Source: an uncultured Phycisphaerales bacterium
Lineage (GTDB): Bacteria > Planctomycetota > Phycisphaerae > Sedimentisphaerales > Anaerobacaceae
Assembly (NCBI GenBank): GCA_937927975.1
Contig: CALEZT010000134.1
Span: 1-38,894, forward strand
Length of the DNA: 38,894 nt
Direction of reading: 5' to 3'
Numbering within the stretch: position 1 is the stretch's first letter; every line of letters begins with the position of its first letter. Below are positions 1 to 10,421 of this stretch, in pieces. Both the position numbers and the translations under genes were made by a program. The notes beneath the pieces were generated by a model. The model saw only the letters and a list, made by a program, of their open reading frames with translations, was not told the DNA's origin and did no database searches.

Positions 1-50
1 TTCCTCCAGCCGAGGGCGGCTGTTTGGTTCCCCCAGCCGGGGGCGGCTGG
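1..50. repeat. Partial copy of the hairpin-rich kinase-linker repeat
   Basis: Two short hairpins, CAGCCG-AGGG-CGGCTG and CCAGCCG-GGGG-CGGCTGG, lie inside the kinase frame and encode Pro/Ala/Gly-rich linker. This is the visible half of the 99-bp repeat seen whole at 15753-15851, 21847-21945 and 34902-35000. Confidence 0.8.
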
Positions 51-1030
51 GCTACATGAACGGTCTTGATCCGCGTCGATGGCTTGACCGGCTCCTGCTC
101 ACGGATCACCCGCTGCATCTCGATGTAGCCGGCCTTGCGGAGTTCTTCCTCGCTGAAGGGAGTGGTCCCGGTGAGCAATTCATAGAGCAGCACGCCGAGA
201 GAGTAGATATCCGTGCGGGTGTCGATGTCCAGATCGCTCAGTTCCGCCTGCTCGGGGCTCATGTAGGCGGGAGTGCCAATGAGGTGGGCGTAGCGTGTGA
301 AGAGGGTCTTTTCCGTCAGACGCTGGTTGGTGGCCTTGGCGATCCCGAAATCGATCACCTTGGGGACCGGTTTGCCGTCATGGTGCGTGACCATGACATT
401 GGAGGGCTTGATATCGCGATGGATGATGCCCTTCTGGTGGGCATGCTGAACCGCGTGGCACACCTGAACAAACAAAGCCAATCGGTCCTTGGTGTTCAGA
501 CTATTCCCATCGCAGTACTCGGTAATTGAGACGCCCTGCACCAGTTCCATGACAAAGTAGGATCGTCCGGTCTCGGTCGCCCCGGCGTCGAACACTTTGG
601 CAATGCTGGGATGGTCCATCATCGCCAAAGCCTGCCTCTCGGCCTCAAAACGGGCGATCACCTGGCGGGTATCCATCCCCAACTTGATGATCTTGAGGGC
701 TACTTTCCGCCGGATCGGATGCTCCTGCTCGGCCATGTAAACAACAGCCATCCCCCCTTCCCCGATCTTCTCCAGCAGCTTGTACCGGCCGATGACTGTG
801 CCGGGGCCTTCAGAGATCGGAGGAGTCTCAATAGGACTGTCGAGATGCAACGCAGGCGTCTCAAGGAAATCGCCCACGTCCTCATAGGCTCCCAATAACG
901 CCTGCACGCGGTTGAGAAGACCAACGTCGTTGCCACAAGTCTCCCTCAGATAAGTGGCTCTTTCAGATGGGCTTCTCAACTTGACAGCTGCCTTGAAAAC
1001 CCGTTCTTCATCTTCATGTCTGGCAGGCAT
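1..1030 (-). CDS. Ser/Thr protein kinase of sigma-kinase cassette 1 (3' end cut by window edge)
   Basis: N-terminal 343 residues of a PknB-like (Hanks-type) kinase; the rest lies beyond base 1. It reads from an ATG at 1028-1030 with a purine-rich AGAGGG just upstream. The start lines up with the starts of the other four kinases in the window, all sharing a 70-80 residue N-terminal module (pattern ERAxYLxxxC...GxFLExP). Visible kinase motifs are the glycine loop IGEGGMAVV near residues 89-97, the VALK lysine near 113, HRDIKPSN near 204 and DFG near 227. The reading frame leaves the window inside the Pro/Gly linker made of palindromic repeats. It lies 233 bp downstream of the sigma gene at 1264-1857, so it is probably that sigma factor's partner. 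By analogy the missing part should hold a TM helix, TPRs and PD40 repeats (inference). Confidence 0.93.
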   Translation of the reverse strand, partial: MPARHEDEERVFKAAVKLRSPSERATYLRETCGNDVGLLNRVQALLGAYEDVGDFLETPALHLDSPIETPPISEGPGTVIGRYKLLEKIGEGGMAVVYMAEQEHPIRRKVALKIIKLGMDTRQVIARFEAERQALAMMDHPSIAKVFDAGATETGRSYFVMELVQGVSITEYCDGNSLNTKDRLALFVQVCHAVQHAHQKGIIHRDIKPSNVMVTHHDGKPVPKVIDFGIAKATNQRLTEKTLFTRYAHLIGTPAYMSPEQAELSDLDIDTRTDIYSLGVLLYELLTGTTPFSEEELRKAGYIEMQRVIREQEPVKPSTRIKTVHVAQPPPAGGTKQPPSAGG

Positions 1031-1263
1031 AAATGCCCTCTCACGTATCCTTCTAAAGTACAATGCGCCGTTGGGGGACCACCTCCCTGGAAAAAAAGCG
1101 AAAATTCTTTAGGAAGTCGCCCCGTCCTACCGCTGAGCGAGAAGAACAGGGTGAGGGAGACTCACAGAATCCATGTCTGTGACTCTGGTGCCATCCAAAC
1201 CGCAGCGCCCGAGCATCGCTGTTATCCCCGACCTCAGATTTACAGAATGAAACCGGCGGCTTT

Positions 1264-1857
1264 CTACGGATGAGTGCGCTGGTCTGAGTCGGCGTCAATG
1301 CCATCCATCATCTCTAAGCGCAGCCACGCACGGGCATACGCCCAATGCTCATCGGCAACTGAGTCTGAGATGCCCAGGGCTCTGGCCGCTTGTTCACAGG
1401 TCAGCCCACCAAAGAAGCGAAGCTTGACCAGTTCGGCTTTGGTCTTGTCCCACTCTTCCAGCCGTTTGACAGCTTCGTCCAGGGACAACAGATCCTCTAA
1501 AGGAACGCTGGTCTCCAGCAACGTGACTGCGTCATCCAGGTCAACTTGGTGACGGTCACCTCCTCGTTTGAGTCTCTTCTTACGCCGGGCGTTATCAACC
1601 AGAATCCGCCTCATGGCCTCCGCTGCGGCAGCAAAGAAATGGCCGCAATTCTCCCAACTCCGCGCCTCGCTTCCTACCAAACGCAAGTAGGCTTCGTGAA
1701 CCAGCGCTGTAGCCTGGAGGGTCTGGCCGGGGGTTTCGTGGGAGAGCTTCTGGGCCGCCAGAATACGTAGTTCTTCGTAGACCAAAGGGAGCAGTTCGTC
1801 CGTAGCTTTCGCGTCCCCCCGTTCGATGGCATTCAAGATGCGCGTCACATCACTCAT
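1264..1857 (-). CDS. ECF sigma factor (TIGR02999/PF07638 type), cassette 1
   Basis: A 197-residue ECF sigma factor that would direct RNA polymerase to a dedicated promoter set. Region 2 is the conserved N-terminal block, from MSDVTRILNAIERGD through HEAYLRLVG and FFAAAAEAMRRILV. A basic linker (ARRKKRLKRGG) follows, then region 4 with the helix-turn-helix LTCEQAARALGISDSVADEH. The start is the ATG at 1855-1857 behind GGGGAG with 5-nt spacing, identical in the sister sigma genes. The first ~45 codons are almost identical at the DNA level to the other four, while region 4 differs. The kinase at 1-1030 follows. Planctomycete sigma factors of this family are often linked to Ser/Thr kinases instead of classical anti-sigma factors. 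Control by phosphorylation is therefore likely but not shown here. Confidence 0.95.
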   Translation of the reverse strand: MSDVTRILNAIERGDAKATDELLPLVYEELRILAAQKLSHETPGQTLQATALVHEAYLRLVGSEARSWENCGHFFAAAAEAMRRILVDNARRKKRLKRGGDRHQVDLDDAVTLLETSVPLEDLLSLDEAVKRLEEWDKTKAELVKLRFFGGLTCEQAARALGISDSVADEHWAYARAWLRLEMMDGIDADSDQRTHP

Positions 1858-1892
1858 GCCGACTCCCCACCGTTGTGCTACTGTGATGGGGG

Positions 1893-1922
1893 TATTCTCT
1901 CACAAACGAGGGGAGATTACAA
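1893..1922 (-). promoter_or_regulatory. Conserved promoter of sigma gene 1
   Basis: Minus strand: TTGTAA, 18-bp spacer, AGAATA, about 35 bp upstream of the start codon. The same boxes with the same spacing precede all five sigma genes, including copies 2 and 4 whose spacers have diverged. This makes it a phylogenetic footprint, not a chance match. Confidence 0.65.
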
Positions 1923-1977
1923 GCCAGAAGGCAGCCATGCCGCGGCCCCAGCTTTCAACCATCCCGACCAGCTATGG

Positions 1978-2014
1978 GAAAGAGCCGGCGGCTCCGTTGT
2001 CCGCCGGCCCTTTC
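1978..2014 (-). terminator. GCCGGCGG-type hairpin after the YVTN gene
   Basis: Minus strand: a 14-bp stem (GAAAGGGCCGGCGG with CCGCCGGCTCTTTC, one G-U pair) closes a 9-nt loop. It lies ~100 bp past the stop of the YVTN gene at 2111 and before the promoter of sigma gene 1. Related hairpins follow the kinase genes of cassettes 3, 4 and 5. There is no long U-tract, so a terminator role is inferred from position and stem strength. Confidence 0.6.
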
Positions 2015-2110
2015 GAGTATGTGTGCCACATGGAAATGCAGTTGAGACGGACGCTCCGGCGAGCTGGTTTCTCCCGCCTTTCGACAACCACCTCCTTGTT
2101 CTGCCTTCTG

Positions 2111-3718
2111 CTATTGGACCAGTTTCACCGCCACCTCCCAGGCAGACAAGTATCGGCCGATTGCATCACGCAGCAGAGGAGCCGCTTTGTCAGGTTGCTG
2201 CCAGGCTGTGGCTTGTTTGACGAGTGCATCTGCCTGCACCAGCGGCTCTTGGGCACCCTTGATGTTCTTCGCATCCGTCTTTGCCATGATCGCATCATCG
2301 ATGGCCACTGCGGCCAGGACGCGACCTGTTCGGACCACCTCATCCACGATGGTCAACAACTCGGTGTTCAGCTCGGTACTCACAATCCAGCCCCGCCGGA
2401 TGGCATTCAGCACCGCTTCTACCATCGCCTGCTGGGAAGCGAAGACCTCGGCCCCCCTGGCACTACTGAGGCGACGGGAATCCATTGGACCACCCTCGGC
2501 AGCGGACCACCGGTCTTCCTGGAGAATGGCGCTACCCGAGGAGATCGCCGCTTCAAGCTGTTCGACGGCAAGTTGCGGACTGTTCACGCCCTCAGCGTTG
2601 CTGGCAATCGCCTCTTTGACCGCCCGGAGACGGGCGACCGCATCTTTCAGGAGCAACTGGGGCGTGCCCGGGCCAATGATCTCGCCGTACCCATGCGGAT
2701 GCTTGCCTACGGGGATGGTCGCCATTAGAGAGTACGTGGATGCATCGATCACGGAAACCGTGTCGGCTCCCCAGTTCGTAACGTAAAGGCGCGTCCCGTC
2801 CGGGTGTACGGAGACATCCAGCGGCCCGGTCAGACCATCGATCGTAGCAATGCGTTCGAGGGTCCTCGCATCCACCACTTCGACCGTGGTTCCCACGGGT
2901 GGTTTATCCGGCCACTCATCGGCGTAATCAGGCAGGTACAGCACGGTCCCCTCGGGATTGATCGAAATGCCGACATGATTGTGCCCGAAGGGTCGGGCAA
3001 TACACTCATGGGTCGCCGTATTGACGGCCCAGAGAGTCGGACCATCTCGATTGGCTACATAGACATAGGTTCCATCCGGATGAACCACCGTAGGGACGGG
3101 AAAGCAGAGTTCATTCGGATTGGCGGGCTTCAGCACAACCGTATCAAGGACGGCGTGCGTCTCCGTGCTCAGGACCGCAAGCGAGCAGTCCGCACCGTTG
3201 GTCACATAGACAACTTTGCCATTTGGATGTGCCGTCACGGCAATCGACCCATTCCCACAGAAGACCTCATCGATCACACCATTGGTGGCCCGGTCAATCA
3301 CGGATACGGTATTCGTACTGTCCCCTACGTTCGCCACGTAGATGCGCGTTCCGTCCGGGTGGATGGCTACTCCGCAAGGAGTCGTCCCGACCGGAATCGT
3401 GGTGGTGCGGTATGTGACCGTGTCAACTACAGTGACATCGTTGGTTTCACTGTTTGCCACGTAGGCCGCAGTCCCGGCGGGATTGACGGCCACGCCTTGG
3501 GGGTACTTCCCTACCGGCACGGTGGCGACGACGGCATTGGTGGCCAGATCAATAACTGACACAGTGCCTGCGTCAACTCCCCAGTCTCCCGGATTGGTCA
3601 CGTAGGCATGGTATTGCGCCAGGGAAACAGAGGCAAAGAATCCCATACTGACCATCACTCCCAGAACAGGGAGCGATCTCGTTTTCACCGCATTCCAATC
3701 TCGAACTTGCGTTTCCAT
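2111..3718 (-). CDS. Secreted YVTN-type beta-propeller protein
   Basis: A 535-residue exported protein. Residues 1-35 form a signal peptide (basic start, hydrophobic core, cleavage near SLA-Q). Residues ~37-345 hold about seven YVTN/YncE-like blades with repeated units such as TVSVIDLATNAVVATVPVG, GVAVNPAGTAAYVAN and LYVTNWGADTVSVIDA. The last ~185 residues are mainly helical, rich in Ala, Val and Leu; I do not recognise a named family there, although it vaguely recalls FIMAH-type tails. Start: ATG with GGAGG about 9 nt upstream. It lies 183 bp downstream of the PD40-dockerin gene on the same strand and ends at the conserved hairpin, so it is probably the last gene of cassette 2. Such propellers usually bind proteins or surface ligands; the ligand is unknown. 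Confidence 0.9.
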   Translation of the reverse strand: METQVRDWNAVKTRSLPVLGVMVSMGFFASVSLAQYHAYVTNPGDWGVDAGTVSVIDLATNAVVATVPVGKYPQGVAVNPAGTAAYVANSETNDVTVVDTVTYRTTTIPVGTTPCGVAIHPDGTRIYVANVGDSTNTVSVIDRATNGVIDEVFCGNGSIAVTAHPNGKVVYVTNGADCSLAVLSTETHAVLDTVVLKPANPNELCFPVPTVVHPDGTYVYVANRDGPTLWAVNTATHECIARPFGHNHVGISINPEGTVLYLPDYADEWPDKPPVGTTVEVVDARTLERIATIDGLTGPLDVSVHPDGTRLYVTNWGADTVSVIDASTYSLMATIPVGKHPHGYGEIIGPGTPQLLLKDAVARLRAVKEAIASNAEGVNSPQLAVEQLEAAISSGSAILQEDRWSAAEGGPMDSRRLSSARGAEVFASQQAMVEAVLNAIRRGWIVSTELNTELLTIVDEVVRTGRVLAAVAIDDAIMAKTDAKNIKGAQEPLVQADALVKQATAWQQPDKAAPLLRDAIGRYLSAWEVAVKLVQ

Positions 3719-3901
3719 TGTCTTCTACCTCCTTCATTTGTCGGTACGTTTCAGAAACGATGGACGATTGCGGGACCGCCTCCTGTCTGTTCTCGCCACA
3801 CGATGGCGAGTACGGACCCGCTACAATCGCAATCCTCACCTCCCGAGGTTTCACGGCCGGGCCGCAGAGATGAACGCCGTCAATCGAATTAGATCCGAGA
3901 G

Positions 3902-4996
3902 CTATGGCTGGACTGGCGGGTTTTCCTTCTCCCATTCGGCCGTGAAGGCCTTCAGATCTTCGATGTCCACTCTGCCGTCGCCCCAAGGCATGGGCCCAAT
4001 ATCAAAGAGCGTGCGGTCTGTGCCCCAGTTGTCGATGAGCATCACCAGGTCGATCAGGTCGATAACTCCGTCGTTGCTGAAGTCGACGATGGGGCGGATG
4101 GGCGCCTGCCACATGTCGCATCCGCCAAGTCCGCCGGGACGCGAGCCCAAGAAGTCGTTGAAGTAGCAGAATCGTCCGTCCGGCGAGATAGCCGTGATGA
4201 ACTCCGAGTAGACCGTGTTGATGGATGATCCTAGATTCCTCAGCGGGCCCCACGGGCTGTTCTTCGACGATCGAGCGGCCATCCACATATCAAGGCGGCC
4301 AAACCCGCCAGGACGGTCGGACCAGACAAGAACTATCCGACCCTCAGGCGATATCCACGAGAGGATATCAATTCCAGGGGAGTTGAACGTCAGGCCAAGG
4401 TTTACCGGCGTCCCCCAGGGGTCCGAACTGCTTGCCCGTTTCGTCAGCCAGATGTCCATATCCCCGTATCCACCTGGACGCGTGGACGAGAAGAAGAGCT
4501 CCAAACCATCTGCCGATATGATTCCTGCGATTTCCTCATACGAGCTGTTCACAATCGGCCCCAGGCTCACCGGGGGTCCCCACGGAGAGTCCTTTGTGGC
4601 TCGGGTAGTCGTGTAGAGGTCCCCCTGTGAATCGAAATAGAAGATCAGCCCATCGGGTGAGAGGCTCCCGGGCCCGTCTCCACCTGATGTGTTTATCTGT
4701 GGCCCTAGATTGGCTGGTGGGCCCCATGGATCTTGCACTGTGGCACGTTTCGCCACCCATATGTCAAACCTGCCATATCCTCCGGGGCGGTAGGACTGGA
4801 AGTATAGCTCCAAACCATCCGGAGAGAGACATGGACCAACTTCATCAGTGAAAGAAAGGTTGAGTGGTTCACCCAGGTTCACCGGCGTGCCGAAGACGAA
4901 ATCCGCACGCGCAACTCCGCCGGGAACCACGGCGGAAATGAACGCCATCAGCAAAGCAGAACTACAACTGCACATTGTCTTTCTGTTATCAAACAT
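3902..4996 (-). CDS. Secreted PD40 propeller protein with C-terminal dockerin-like domain
   Basis: Start chosen at the ATG 4994-4996, which has GGAGGT with 7-nt spacing. An upstream in-frame ATG at 5011 overlaps that Shine-Dalgarno and is unlikely. The 364-residue product begins with a signal peptide ending near VARA-DF. Then come PD40 blades (PF07676-like; recurring [18 protein letters not shown] and PWG.P.NLG) over ~40-285. The C-terminal region (~300-360) has paired Ca-binding loops DFSNDGVIDLIDL and WGDGRVDIEDL, as in type I dockerins. The mature N-terminus (DFVFGTPVNL) and whole layout match the second half of the kinase fusions at 11654, 17745 and 30797, except that LamG is absent. It therefore represents the unfused form. 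It sits 254 bp downstream of kinase B and is probably co-transcribed with it. Confidence 0.92.
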   Translation of the reverse strand: MFDNRKTMCSCSSALLMAFISAVVPGGVARADFVFGTPVNLGEPLNLSFTDEVGPCLSPDGLELYFQSYRPGGYGRFDIWVAKRATVQDPWGPPANLGPQINTSGGDGPGSLSPDGLIFYFDSQGDLYTTTRATKDSPWGPPVSLGPIVNSSYEEIAGIISADGLELFFSSTRPGGYGDMDIWLTKRASSSDPWGTPVNLGLTFNSPGIDILSWISPEGRIVLVWSDRPGGFGRLDMWMAARSSKNSPWGPLRNLGSSINTVYSEFITAISPDGRFCYFNDFLGSRPGGLGGCDMWQAPIRPIVDFSNDGVIDLIDLVMLIDNWGTDRTLFDIGPMPWGDGRVDIEDLKAFTAEWEKENPPVQP

Positions 4997-5250
4997 GATC
5001 CATACCTCCATTTCTGTGTTCCTTGTTTGTACATATCATCACGTAACCTGCGATCGGATCTACCAGAAAGGCGAATTGGTTTGTCGTGTCATTGTGCGAC
5101 TCCTCTCTACACCGGCAGACGAAGTCCCGTATGGGAACCGAGACACGTTTGCGTCCCAATCATTGAGGAAGAGTCAGTCGTCGATTGCCAGACCAGAAGA
5201 TGTCGGACGGACATCCTACGGCGAATCGACTTCACCCCGGTGATCTGCCA

Positions 5251-8200
5251 TCACTGCTGCTCCTTTCCCGTCACCATCCTCTCATCGTTGACTTCAAGGA
5301 CTGGGACGATCTGCGCCTGCCAGATATCGCCTCTTTCATACCCACCGGGTCGATTGGATTCGAAATAGCACCAACGCCCATCGGGCGAGATTCCTGTGAG
5401 AAACTCCGTGTACGCTGTATTGACAGATGGTCCCAGGTTCGTTGGCGTGCCCCAGGAGCCATCCTTGGATGGCCGCGTTGTCTTCCATACATCTAGGTTA
5501 TCCCATGTGGGCATCCACGCTTGCGTTTCTGCAGGGCCTCCCGGGCGGTTCGACGCGATGAGAATCGTCAGACCGTCCGGTGACATCCATCCACACCAGT
5601 CCTGCGAGGGAGTGTTGACCCCAGGTCCAAGATTCTCCGGCTTTCCCCATGGGGCCCCGGGCGCCGTTCGCCGGCTCACCCAGATATCGAGGCCGCCGGA
5701 TCCGTCGGGGCGGCTGGATGTGAAATAGAGTTCACAACCGTCGGATGAGATAACGGGCTCACTGTCCATAGACGAGCTGTTGACAACCGAACCCAGATCA
5801 ACTCGCGCGCCCCAGGGAGCATCCTTTGCCACTCGCGTCGAGCTGAACAGATCCTGCCCCCCATGTTCGCCGGGAGCATACTCACCGTACAGGGTCAGTC
5901 CATCTTCCGATATGCTGGCGACCGCCTCGTAGGATTGCGTATTGAGTGGCGGACCCGGATTAAACGGGGGACCCCAGGAATCTTGCACACTCGCCCGCTT
6001 GGCCACCCAGATATCGTATCCGCCATACCCTCCCGGACGGTGAGAGCTGAAGTACAGTTCCAGACCATCAGGGGAGATACAGGGCATCTGTTCGCGGGCA
6101 GGACTATTCACCAGCGGTCCCAGGTTGATGGCCTTGCCAAGATTGAAGCTCTCGGAGAACACGACGCGATGACCGGAGGGACCGTCACCGACAAGCGTAA
6201 GGCTTGGCGATGCGGCGGACGACGACCCTGAAGGCAACCTTGCACTCATGATAGCGGACCATTGCCTCATGTCGGCATCGGCCTGAATGCGTTCGTGCAA
6301 AAGGCTGTTGTAGCCTGCGCGGCGCCAGAAGGCGTTTGGATCCCGCGGATTCGCTTCGATTCTGCGGGTCCAAGTGGCTACCGTCTCCCGAAAATGCTCT
6401 TCCAGGGATCGGGCCGGGCCGAGTGTTTCGAGGGTTGGAGTATCAGGGTTGAGGTCGGCGATCCACACCTCACCACCATCGCCTACTCCCAGGCAGAAGA
6501 CCATGTTGGTGCGGCCTGGGGCCCACGAACCCATCCCAATGGCGCCGTCGAGCGTCTTGCCCGACTCGCTTCCGTCAAGGCGATAGATCCAAAGGCCGGT
6601 CCGGGTGTCCAGGCTGTCGCATGCTCCCATGCAGATCTCATTGCTATCCGGCGACCAGACCATCCCGCCCCAGGCACTGGGAGTCACCCGCCACTGGGCC
6701 AGCATGGATTGGGAATCGCGATCCAGGACTTTGAGCACACCATTTTCCAGATAGGCCACCTTCCTATCATCCGGCGATACCGCGGGGGTCGCGTTCCGAC
6801 CCGTCCAGATCCGCTTCGGTTCGGCTCCCGGATCGTCCAGAGACAGCGAGCACAATACTCTGCCCCTTTCCCGCGAGAAGTAGTAGACGTGCCCGGAATC
6901 CGGGCTCCAGGAGGGCCAACTCCCCTGGGCCAGACGCTTCGGCTCCGTCCCGTCGGCATTCATGACCCAGACCTCCTCGTCTATCGTGGGACGATGCCGG
7001 TTCCGGTCCTCGGCGGCCACGAATTCCGGGACGCGAAGGTGCCGGCAATCACGGACAAAGGCGATGTGCTTGCCGTCGGGCGACCACCGTGGGTCCTTGC
7101 CGGGGACGATCAGCAACTCCGTTTCTCGCGTAGCAGGATCGTAAATCGCCACGCCGCTGTAGCCGATGAACCCAATACTGAAGGCCAGCTTCTTCCCATC
7201 CGGGGACCAGTGCGCACTGAAACCGCTCGCCGACACTAGACGTCGAGCTTTTACCGACGCGCTCCGATAGATCTCCTGAGCCTCCATCATGGATAGGAAA
7301 GCCGGCCCCTGCGGCTCTCGATCAGCCGGATGCCAGGGGTGCCTGGCATGTAGACTGTCAAAGACGAATCTCGCGCAGCCATCATTGAATCGATTGATGG
7401 CCTCCGGTCCGGCATTGACAATCTCATGGTATACCGTTCTTGCCTCATCGTACTCGCCGAGAGTCGTCAGGGCACAGAACATATAACTCTGAAAGACGGC
7501 GTGGCCGGGCCAAAGCTTTAGACCCGCCTGAGCCTCGTCAACGACTCGCTGGTAATCACCCGTGCGTAGGAACACCTCGCAGCGTTGCGCTGACAGATCG
7601 AGACGGGCAGCGTTGTCCTCCCGCGTCAGTCCGATCGCACGGTCGAAATCTGCCATCGCTTCGCCATAGCGGCCCAGTTCCCGGCAGGCAATCGCCTGCA
7701 GGGAGTAGCCCAACGGATCCTGCTGGCGCAGAATCGTCATCGCCAATGCATCGTCCTTCATCTTCTCGTATTTGCGGGAAGCGTAGTACGTGAAGGCCCG
7801 CAGCCGCCGGGATTCATAGTGGCCGAGATCGAGTTGCAGAGCCTTGTCGAGCAAAGCGAGCTGCTCCTTGACCGTGATGGCGCCCATGGCCTGCAGGAAG
7901 TAGGCTTCGGCGTCGGCCGTCTTCGGGAGCAGGGCCTTGGCCTTCTGCCGGTGTTCTTCGATTTCCCGGGCTTTCTCGGCGTTCGGCGACTGGCTCTCCC
8001 AGAGCAGGCGGGCCAGGAGCGCATGGGCCGCTCCGGCGATCGCGGGACGCTGATCGATCAAGCCCTCGAGCATGGCGGTGGCTTCGTCTACCTGCCGACC
8101 CTCAACCAGAATGCTCGCATAGAGAAGCTGGGCGTCAGGCCCAACGTGCCGGCTCAAGAGAATGGCTTGGGCCAACGTGAGAGCCCCCGCGCGATCGCCT

Positions 8201-9579
8201 CTGGCATGCCGCTCGCGGGCTTGGGACAGGATGGCCGCGTCCTGCAAACCCTGTGTCTCAGCCAACCGTCGTCGGTCCCGATTCCACTGGAGGAGCAGGA
8301 CCGCCGCCGCCAAGACAATGACCACCATGACAGAGATGGTGAGGACTTGCGAACGGTGACGCCGGAAGAATTTGCGCGTTCGATAGACTGTGCCGGGGGC
8401 GCGGGCCAGGACCGGCTCGCTGGCCAGGTGCCGCTGCACATCCAGAGCCAGCGCACTCGCCGTCTCATACCGGTGCGTCCGGTCCTTCTCCAGCGACTTC
8501 ATCACAATCCAGTCCAGATCCCCCTGGATCTCTCGTAGGGGCGGCCCCCCGTGGCCGCCTGGCATTGGGCAGGCACGGGGGCCTGCCCCTACAGATTGGC
8601 GTTCCCGGGTGGCCATCCGGATGCGGGTAGACGGCTTGACCGGCTCTTGTTCCCGGATCACCCGCTGCATCCCCAGGTACCCGGCCTGGCGGAGTTCCTC
8701 CTCACTGAACGGGGTGGTCCCGGTCAGGAGTTCATACAGCAGCACACCCAGCGAGTAGATGTCCGAGCGGGTATCGAAATCCAGATCACTCAATTCGGCC
8801 TGCTCGGGGCTCATGTAGGCGGGGGTGCCGATCAGATGCGCGTAGCGGGTGAAAAGCGTCTTTTCCGTCAGCTTCTGGTTGATCGCCTTGGCGATGCCGA
8901 AATCGATCACCTTGGGCACGGGTTTGCCATCATGGTGCGTGACCATGACGTTGGACGGTTTGATATCCCGGTGGATGATGCCCTTTTGGTGGGCGTGCTG
9001 GACCGCGTGGCAGACCTGGACAAATAGAGCCAATCGGTCCTTGGTGCTCAGACTATTCCTATCGCAGTACTCGGTGATGGAAACCCCCTGGACCAGCTCC
9101 ATGACGAAGTACGGCCGACCGGTCTCTGTGGAGCCGGCATCGAGGACCTTGGCAATGCAAGGATGGTCCATCATCGCCAAAGCCTGCCGTTCGGCCTCGA
9201 AGCGGGCGATGACCTGGCGGGTATCCATGCCCAGCTTGATGATCTTGAGGGCCACCTTCCGGCGGAGGGGCTCGGTCTGCTCGGCCATGTAGACCACCGC
9301 CATGCCGCCTTCCCCGATCTTCTCCAGCAGCTTGTAGCGGCCGATGATGGTGCCGGGGCCTTCGAGAGGATACGGGACGGACGCTCCCTCGGGGGCAAAT
9401 GGCGGGATCTCCAGGAAGTCGCCTGCACTATCATACGCCTGCAGGAGGGTTTCCACGCGAGCAAACAGAGCTGCGTCGGAGCCACATGCCTGTCTAACAT
9501 AGGCGGCTCGCTCTACAGGCGCTTGCAGCTTGATCGCGGTCTTGAAGATGGTTTCTTCGTTGTGTTGTTCGACAGTCAC
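5251..9579 (-). CDS. Transmembrane Ser/Thr kinase with TPR and two PD40 propellers, cassette 2 (kinase B)
   Basis: A 1442-residue sensor kinase. Start is GTG at 9577-9579 with GGAGA 7 nt upstream. Order: N-terminal module (1-75); kinase domain with glycine loop 88-96, catalytic Lys112, HRD 203-205, DFG 226-228 and [10 protein letters not shown] at 251-260; Pro/Gly linker ~327-350; one TM helix ~411-431; TPR-like helices ~440-760; a TolB/PD40 propeller ~795-1090; a second PD40 block ~1190-1430. The kinase should be cytoplasmic and the C-terminal part periplasmic. Unlike kinases C, D and E, there is no internal start, signal peptide, dockerin or LamG before or after the second propeller. The linker carries a different palindromic repeat (8535-8592). 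It lies 136 bp downstream of sigma gene 2 and is probably its regulator. Confidence 0.95.
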   Translation of the reverse strand: MTVEQHNEETIFKTAIKLQAPVERAAYVRQACGSDAALFARVETLLQAYDSAGDFLEIPPFAPEGASVPYPLEGPGTIIGRYKLLEKIGEGGMAVVYMAEQTEPLRRKVALKIIKLGMDTRQVIARFEAERQALAMMDHPCIAKVLDAGSTETGRPYFVMELVQGVSITEYCDRNSLSTKDRLALFVQVCHAVQHAHQKGIIHRDIKPSNVMVTHHDGKPVPKVIDFGIAKAINQKLTEKTLFTRYAHLIGTPAYMSPEQAELSDLDFDTRSDIYSLGVLLYELLTGTTPFSEEELRQAGYLGMQRVIREQEPVKPSTRIRMATRERQSVGAGPRACPMPGGHGGPPLREIQGDLDWIVMKSLEKDRTHRYETASALALDVQRHLASEPVLARAPGTVYRTRKFFRRHRSQVLTISVMVVIVLAAAVLLLQWNRDRRRLAETQGLQDAAILSQARERHARGDRAGALTLAQAILLSRHVGPDAQLLYASILVEGRQVDEATAMLEGLIDQRPAIAGAAHALLARLLWESQSPNAEKAREIEEHRQKAKALLPKTADAEAYFLQAMGAITVKEQLALLDKALQLDLGHYESRRLRAFTYYASRKYEKMKDDALAMTILRQQDPLGYSLQAIACRELGRYGEAMADFDRAIGLTREDNAARLDLSAQRCEVFLRTGDYQRVVDEAQAGLKLWPGHAVFQSYMFCALTTLGEYDEARTVYHEIVNAGPEAINRFNDGCARFVFDSLHARHPWHPADREPQGPAFLSMMEAQEIYRSASVKARRLVSASGFSAHWSPDGKKLAFSIGFIGYSGVAIYDPATRETELLIVPGKDPRWSPDGKHIAFVRDCRHLRVPEFVAAEDRNRHRPTIDEEVWVMNADGTEPKRLAQGSWPSWSPDSGHVYYFSRERGRVLCSLSLDDPGAEPKRIWTGRNATPAVSPDDRKVAYLENGVLKVLDRDSQSMLAQWRVTPSAWGGMVWSPDSNEICMGACDSLDTRTGLWIYRLDGSESGKTLDGAIGMGSWAPGRTNMVFCLGVGDGGEVWIADLNPDTPTLETLGPARSLEEHFRETVATWTRRIEANPRDPNAFWRRAGYNSLLHERIQADADMRQWSAIMSARLPSGSSSAASPSLTLVGDGPSGHRVVFSESFNLGKAINLGPLVNSPAREQMPCISPDGLELYFSSHRPGGYGGYDIWVAKRASVQDSWGPPFNPGPPLNTQSYEAVASISEDGLTLYGEYAPGEHGGQDLFSSTRVAKDAPWGARVDLGSVVNSSSMDSEPVISSDGCELYFTSSRPDGSGGLDIWVSRRTAPGAPWGKPENLGPGVNTPSQDWCGWMSPDGLTILIASNRPGGPAETQAWMPTWDNLDVWKTTRPSKDGSWGTPTNLGPSVNTAYTEFLTGISPDGRWCYFESNRPGGYERGDIWQAQIVPVLEVNDERMVTGKEQQ
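8535..8592. repeat. 58-bp inverted repeat inside the kinase B linker
   Basis: Ends are perfect GTAGGGGC and GCCCCTAC. The two ~26-bp arms match at most positions around a short centre. It is in frame and encodes the odd Gly/Pro/Cys stretch [19 protein letters not shown], at the same linker position where the other kinases carry a different hairpin repeat. It looks like a MITE/REP-type palindrome that became coding sequence. Confidence 0.75.
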
Positions 9580-9604
9580 GAATGGCTCTCCTAATGCCTC
9601 ACCC

Positions 9605-9645
9605 TACAGTGCGAAATCCAGTCGCAAACCGTCCGGAGAAAAATC
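9605..9645 (-). promoter_or_regulatory. Conserved box between sigma gene 2 and kinase B
   Basis: Minus strand: GATTTTTC, 18 nt, GGATTTCGCACTGTA. The same pair with identical 18-nt spacing occurs in cassette 4 (22950-22990) and cassette 5 (~36010-36051), and with longer spacing in cassette 3. It lies in non-coding DNA ahead of the kinase start. It could be a second promoter or an mRNA element; function unknown. Confidence 0.4.
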
Positions 9646-9715
9646 GACGGGTGTGAAAAAGATCCTGATCTGACGCGGAACGGCCGGGACATTGCTCGGT
9701 GTAGGGGTGTATGAT

Positions 9716-10291
9716 TCACCCTGCCGTAGGCCTGTCATCACCCTTGGCGATCTCGACCCGCAACCACGCGCGGACGTAGGCCCAATGTTCACAGGCGGTG
9801 GAACGGGCGATGCCCAGGGCCTGAGCCGCTTCATCCAGTGTCAGTCCGGCAAAGTAGCGGAGCTTCACAAGTTCGGCCTTCAGACCGTCAGTTTGCGTCA
9901 GCTTCTGCAATGCCTCATCCAGGGCAAGCAGGTCTTCGGCTTCTCTTTCGGCGGCCGGCTCCACCCCGGTCAAGTCCACCTTCTGGTGGCAGCCGCCTCT
10001 TTTGAAGCTCCCCTTGCGTCGGGCATTCTCCACGAGGATCCGTCGCATCGCCTCTGCGGCGGCTCCGAAGAAGTGCCCCCGGCTGTTCCAGTTCTGCTCT
10101 CCATCGCCGACCAGACGAAGGTATGCCTCATGTACCAATGCGGTGGCCTGAAGGGTCTGGCCGGGAGATTCATGGGAGAGCCTTTGGGCCGCCAGCAGCC
10201 GCAATTCCTCATACACCAGCGGCAGCAGTTCGTCCGTACCCTGGGCGTCCCCCCGTTCGATGGCATTCAAGATGCGTGTCACATCACTCAT
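9716..10291 (-). CDS. ECF sigma factor (TIGR02999 type), cassette 2
   Basis: A 191-residue ECF sigma factor. Start set at the ATG 10289-10291 (MSDVTRILNAIERGD), which matches the four sisters and has the conserved GGGGAG-TCGGC leader. The frame stays open far upstream to 10696, but that extension covers the promoter and is not protein-like. Region 2 is conserved. Region 4 has LTLDEAAQALGIARSTACEH, so the recognition helix differs from the sisters. GDAQGTDELL replaces the usual GDAKATDELL. Its upstream region has diverged, and only the -35/-10 hexamers and the start-proximal block are kept. Kinase B begins 136 bp downstream. A divergent sigma70-like promoter (10422-10450) lies upstream on the other strand. 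Confidence 0.94.
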   Translation of the reverse strand: MSDVTRILNAIERGDAQGTDELLPLVYEELRLLAAQRLSHESPGQTLQATALVHEAYLRLVGDGEQNWNSRGHFFGAAAEAMRRILVENARRKGSFKRGGCHQKVDLTGVEPAAEREAEDLLALDEALQKLTQTDGLKAELVKLRYFAGLTLDEAAQALGIARSTACEHWAYVRAWLRVEIAKGDDRPTAG

Positions 10292-10326
10292 GCCGACTCC
10301 CCACCGTTCGACGCCTCGGATGGGCA

Positions 10327-10356
10327 TATTCTGCCTTGATTCGCTAAGGATTGCAA
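10327..10356 (-). promoter_or_regulatory. Conserved promoter of sigma gene 2
   Basis: Minus strand: TTGCAA, 18-bp spacer, AGAATA. The spacer differs from those of cassettes 1, 3 and 5 while both hexamers and their spacing are kept, which supports function. Confidence 0.65.
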
Positions 10357-10421
10357 GCCTCTGCCAGACGTGGCACGCCGGCGGGATGTACCCGCATCCA
10401 GAAAATACGTGTTTGGACGTA

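Noticed and set aside
1826..2786. Plus-strand frames of up to 300 residues over the YVTN gene and sigma promoter
   Set aside because: They run across a terminator, a promoter and the reverse complement of a well-supported secreted protein, and have no ribosome site or domain.
3792..3810. CTCGCCA/TGGCGAG hairpin between the PD40 and YVTN genes as a terminator
   Set aside because: Only a 7-bp stem with no U-tract, and the downstream gene is probably in the same transcript.
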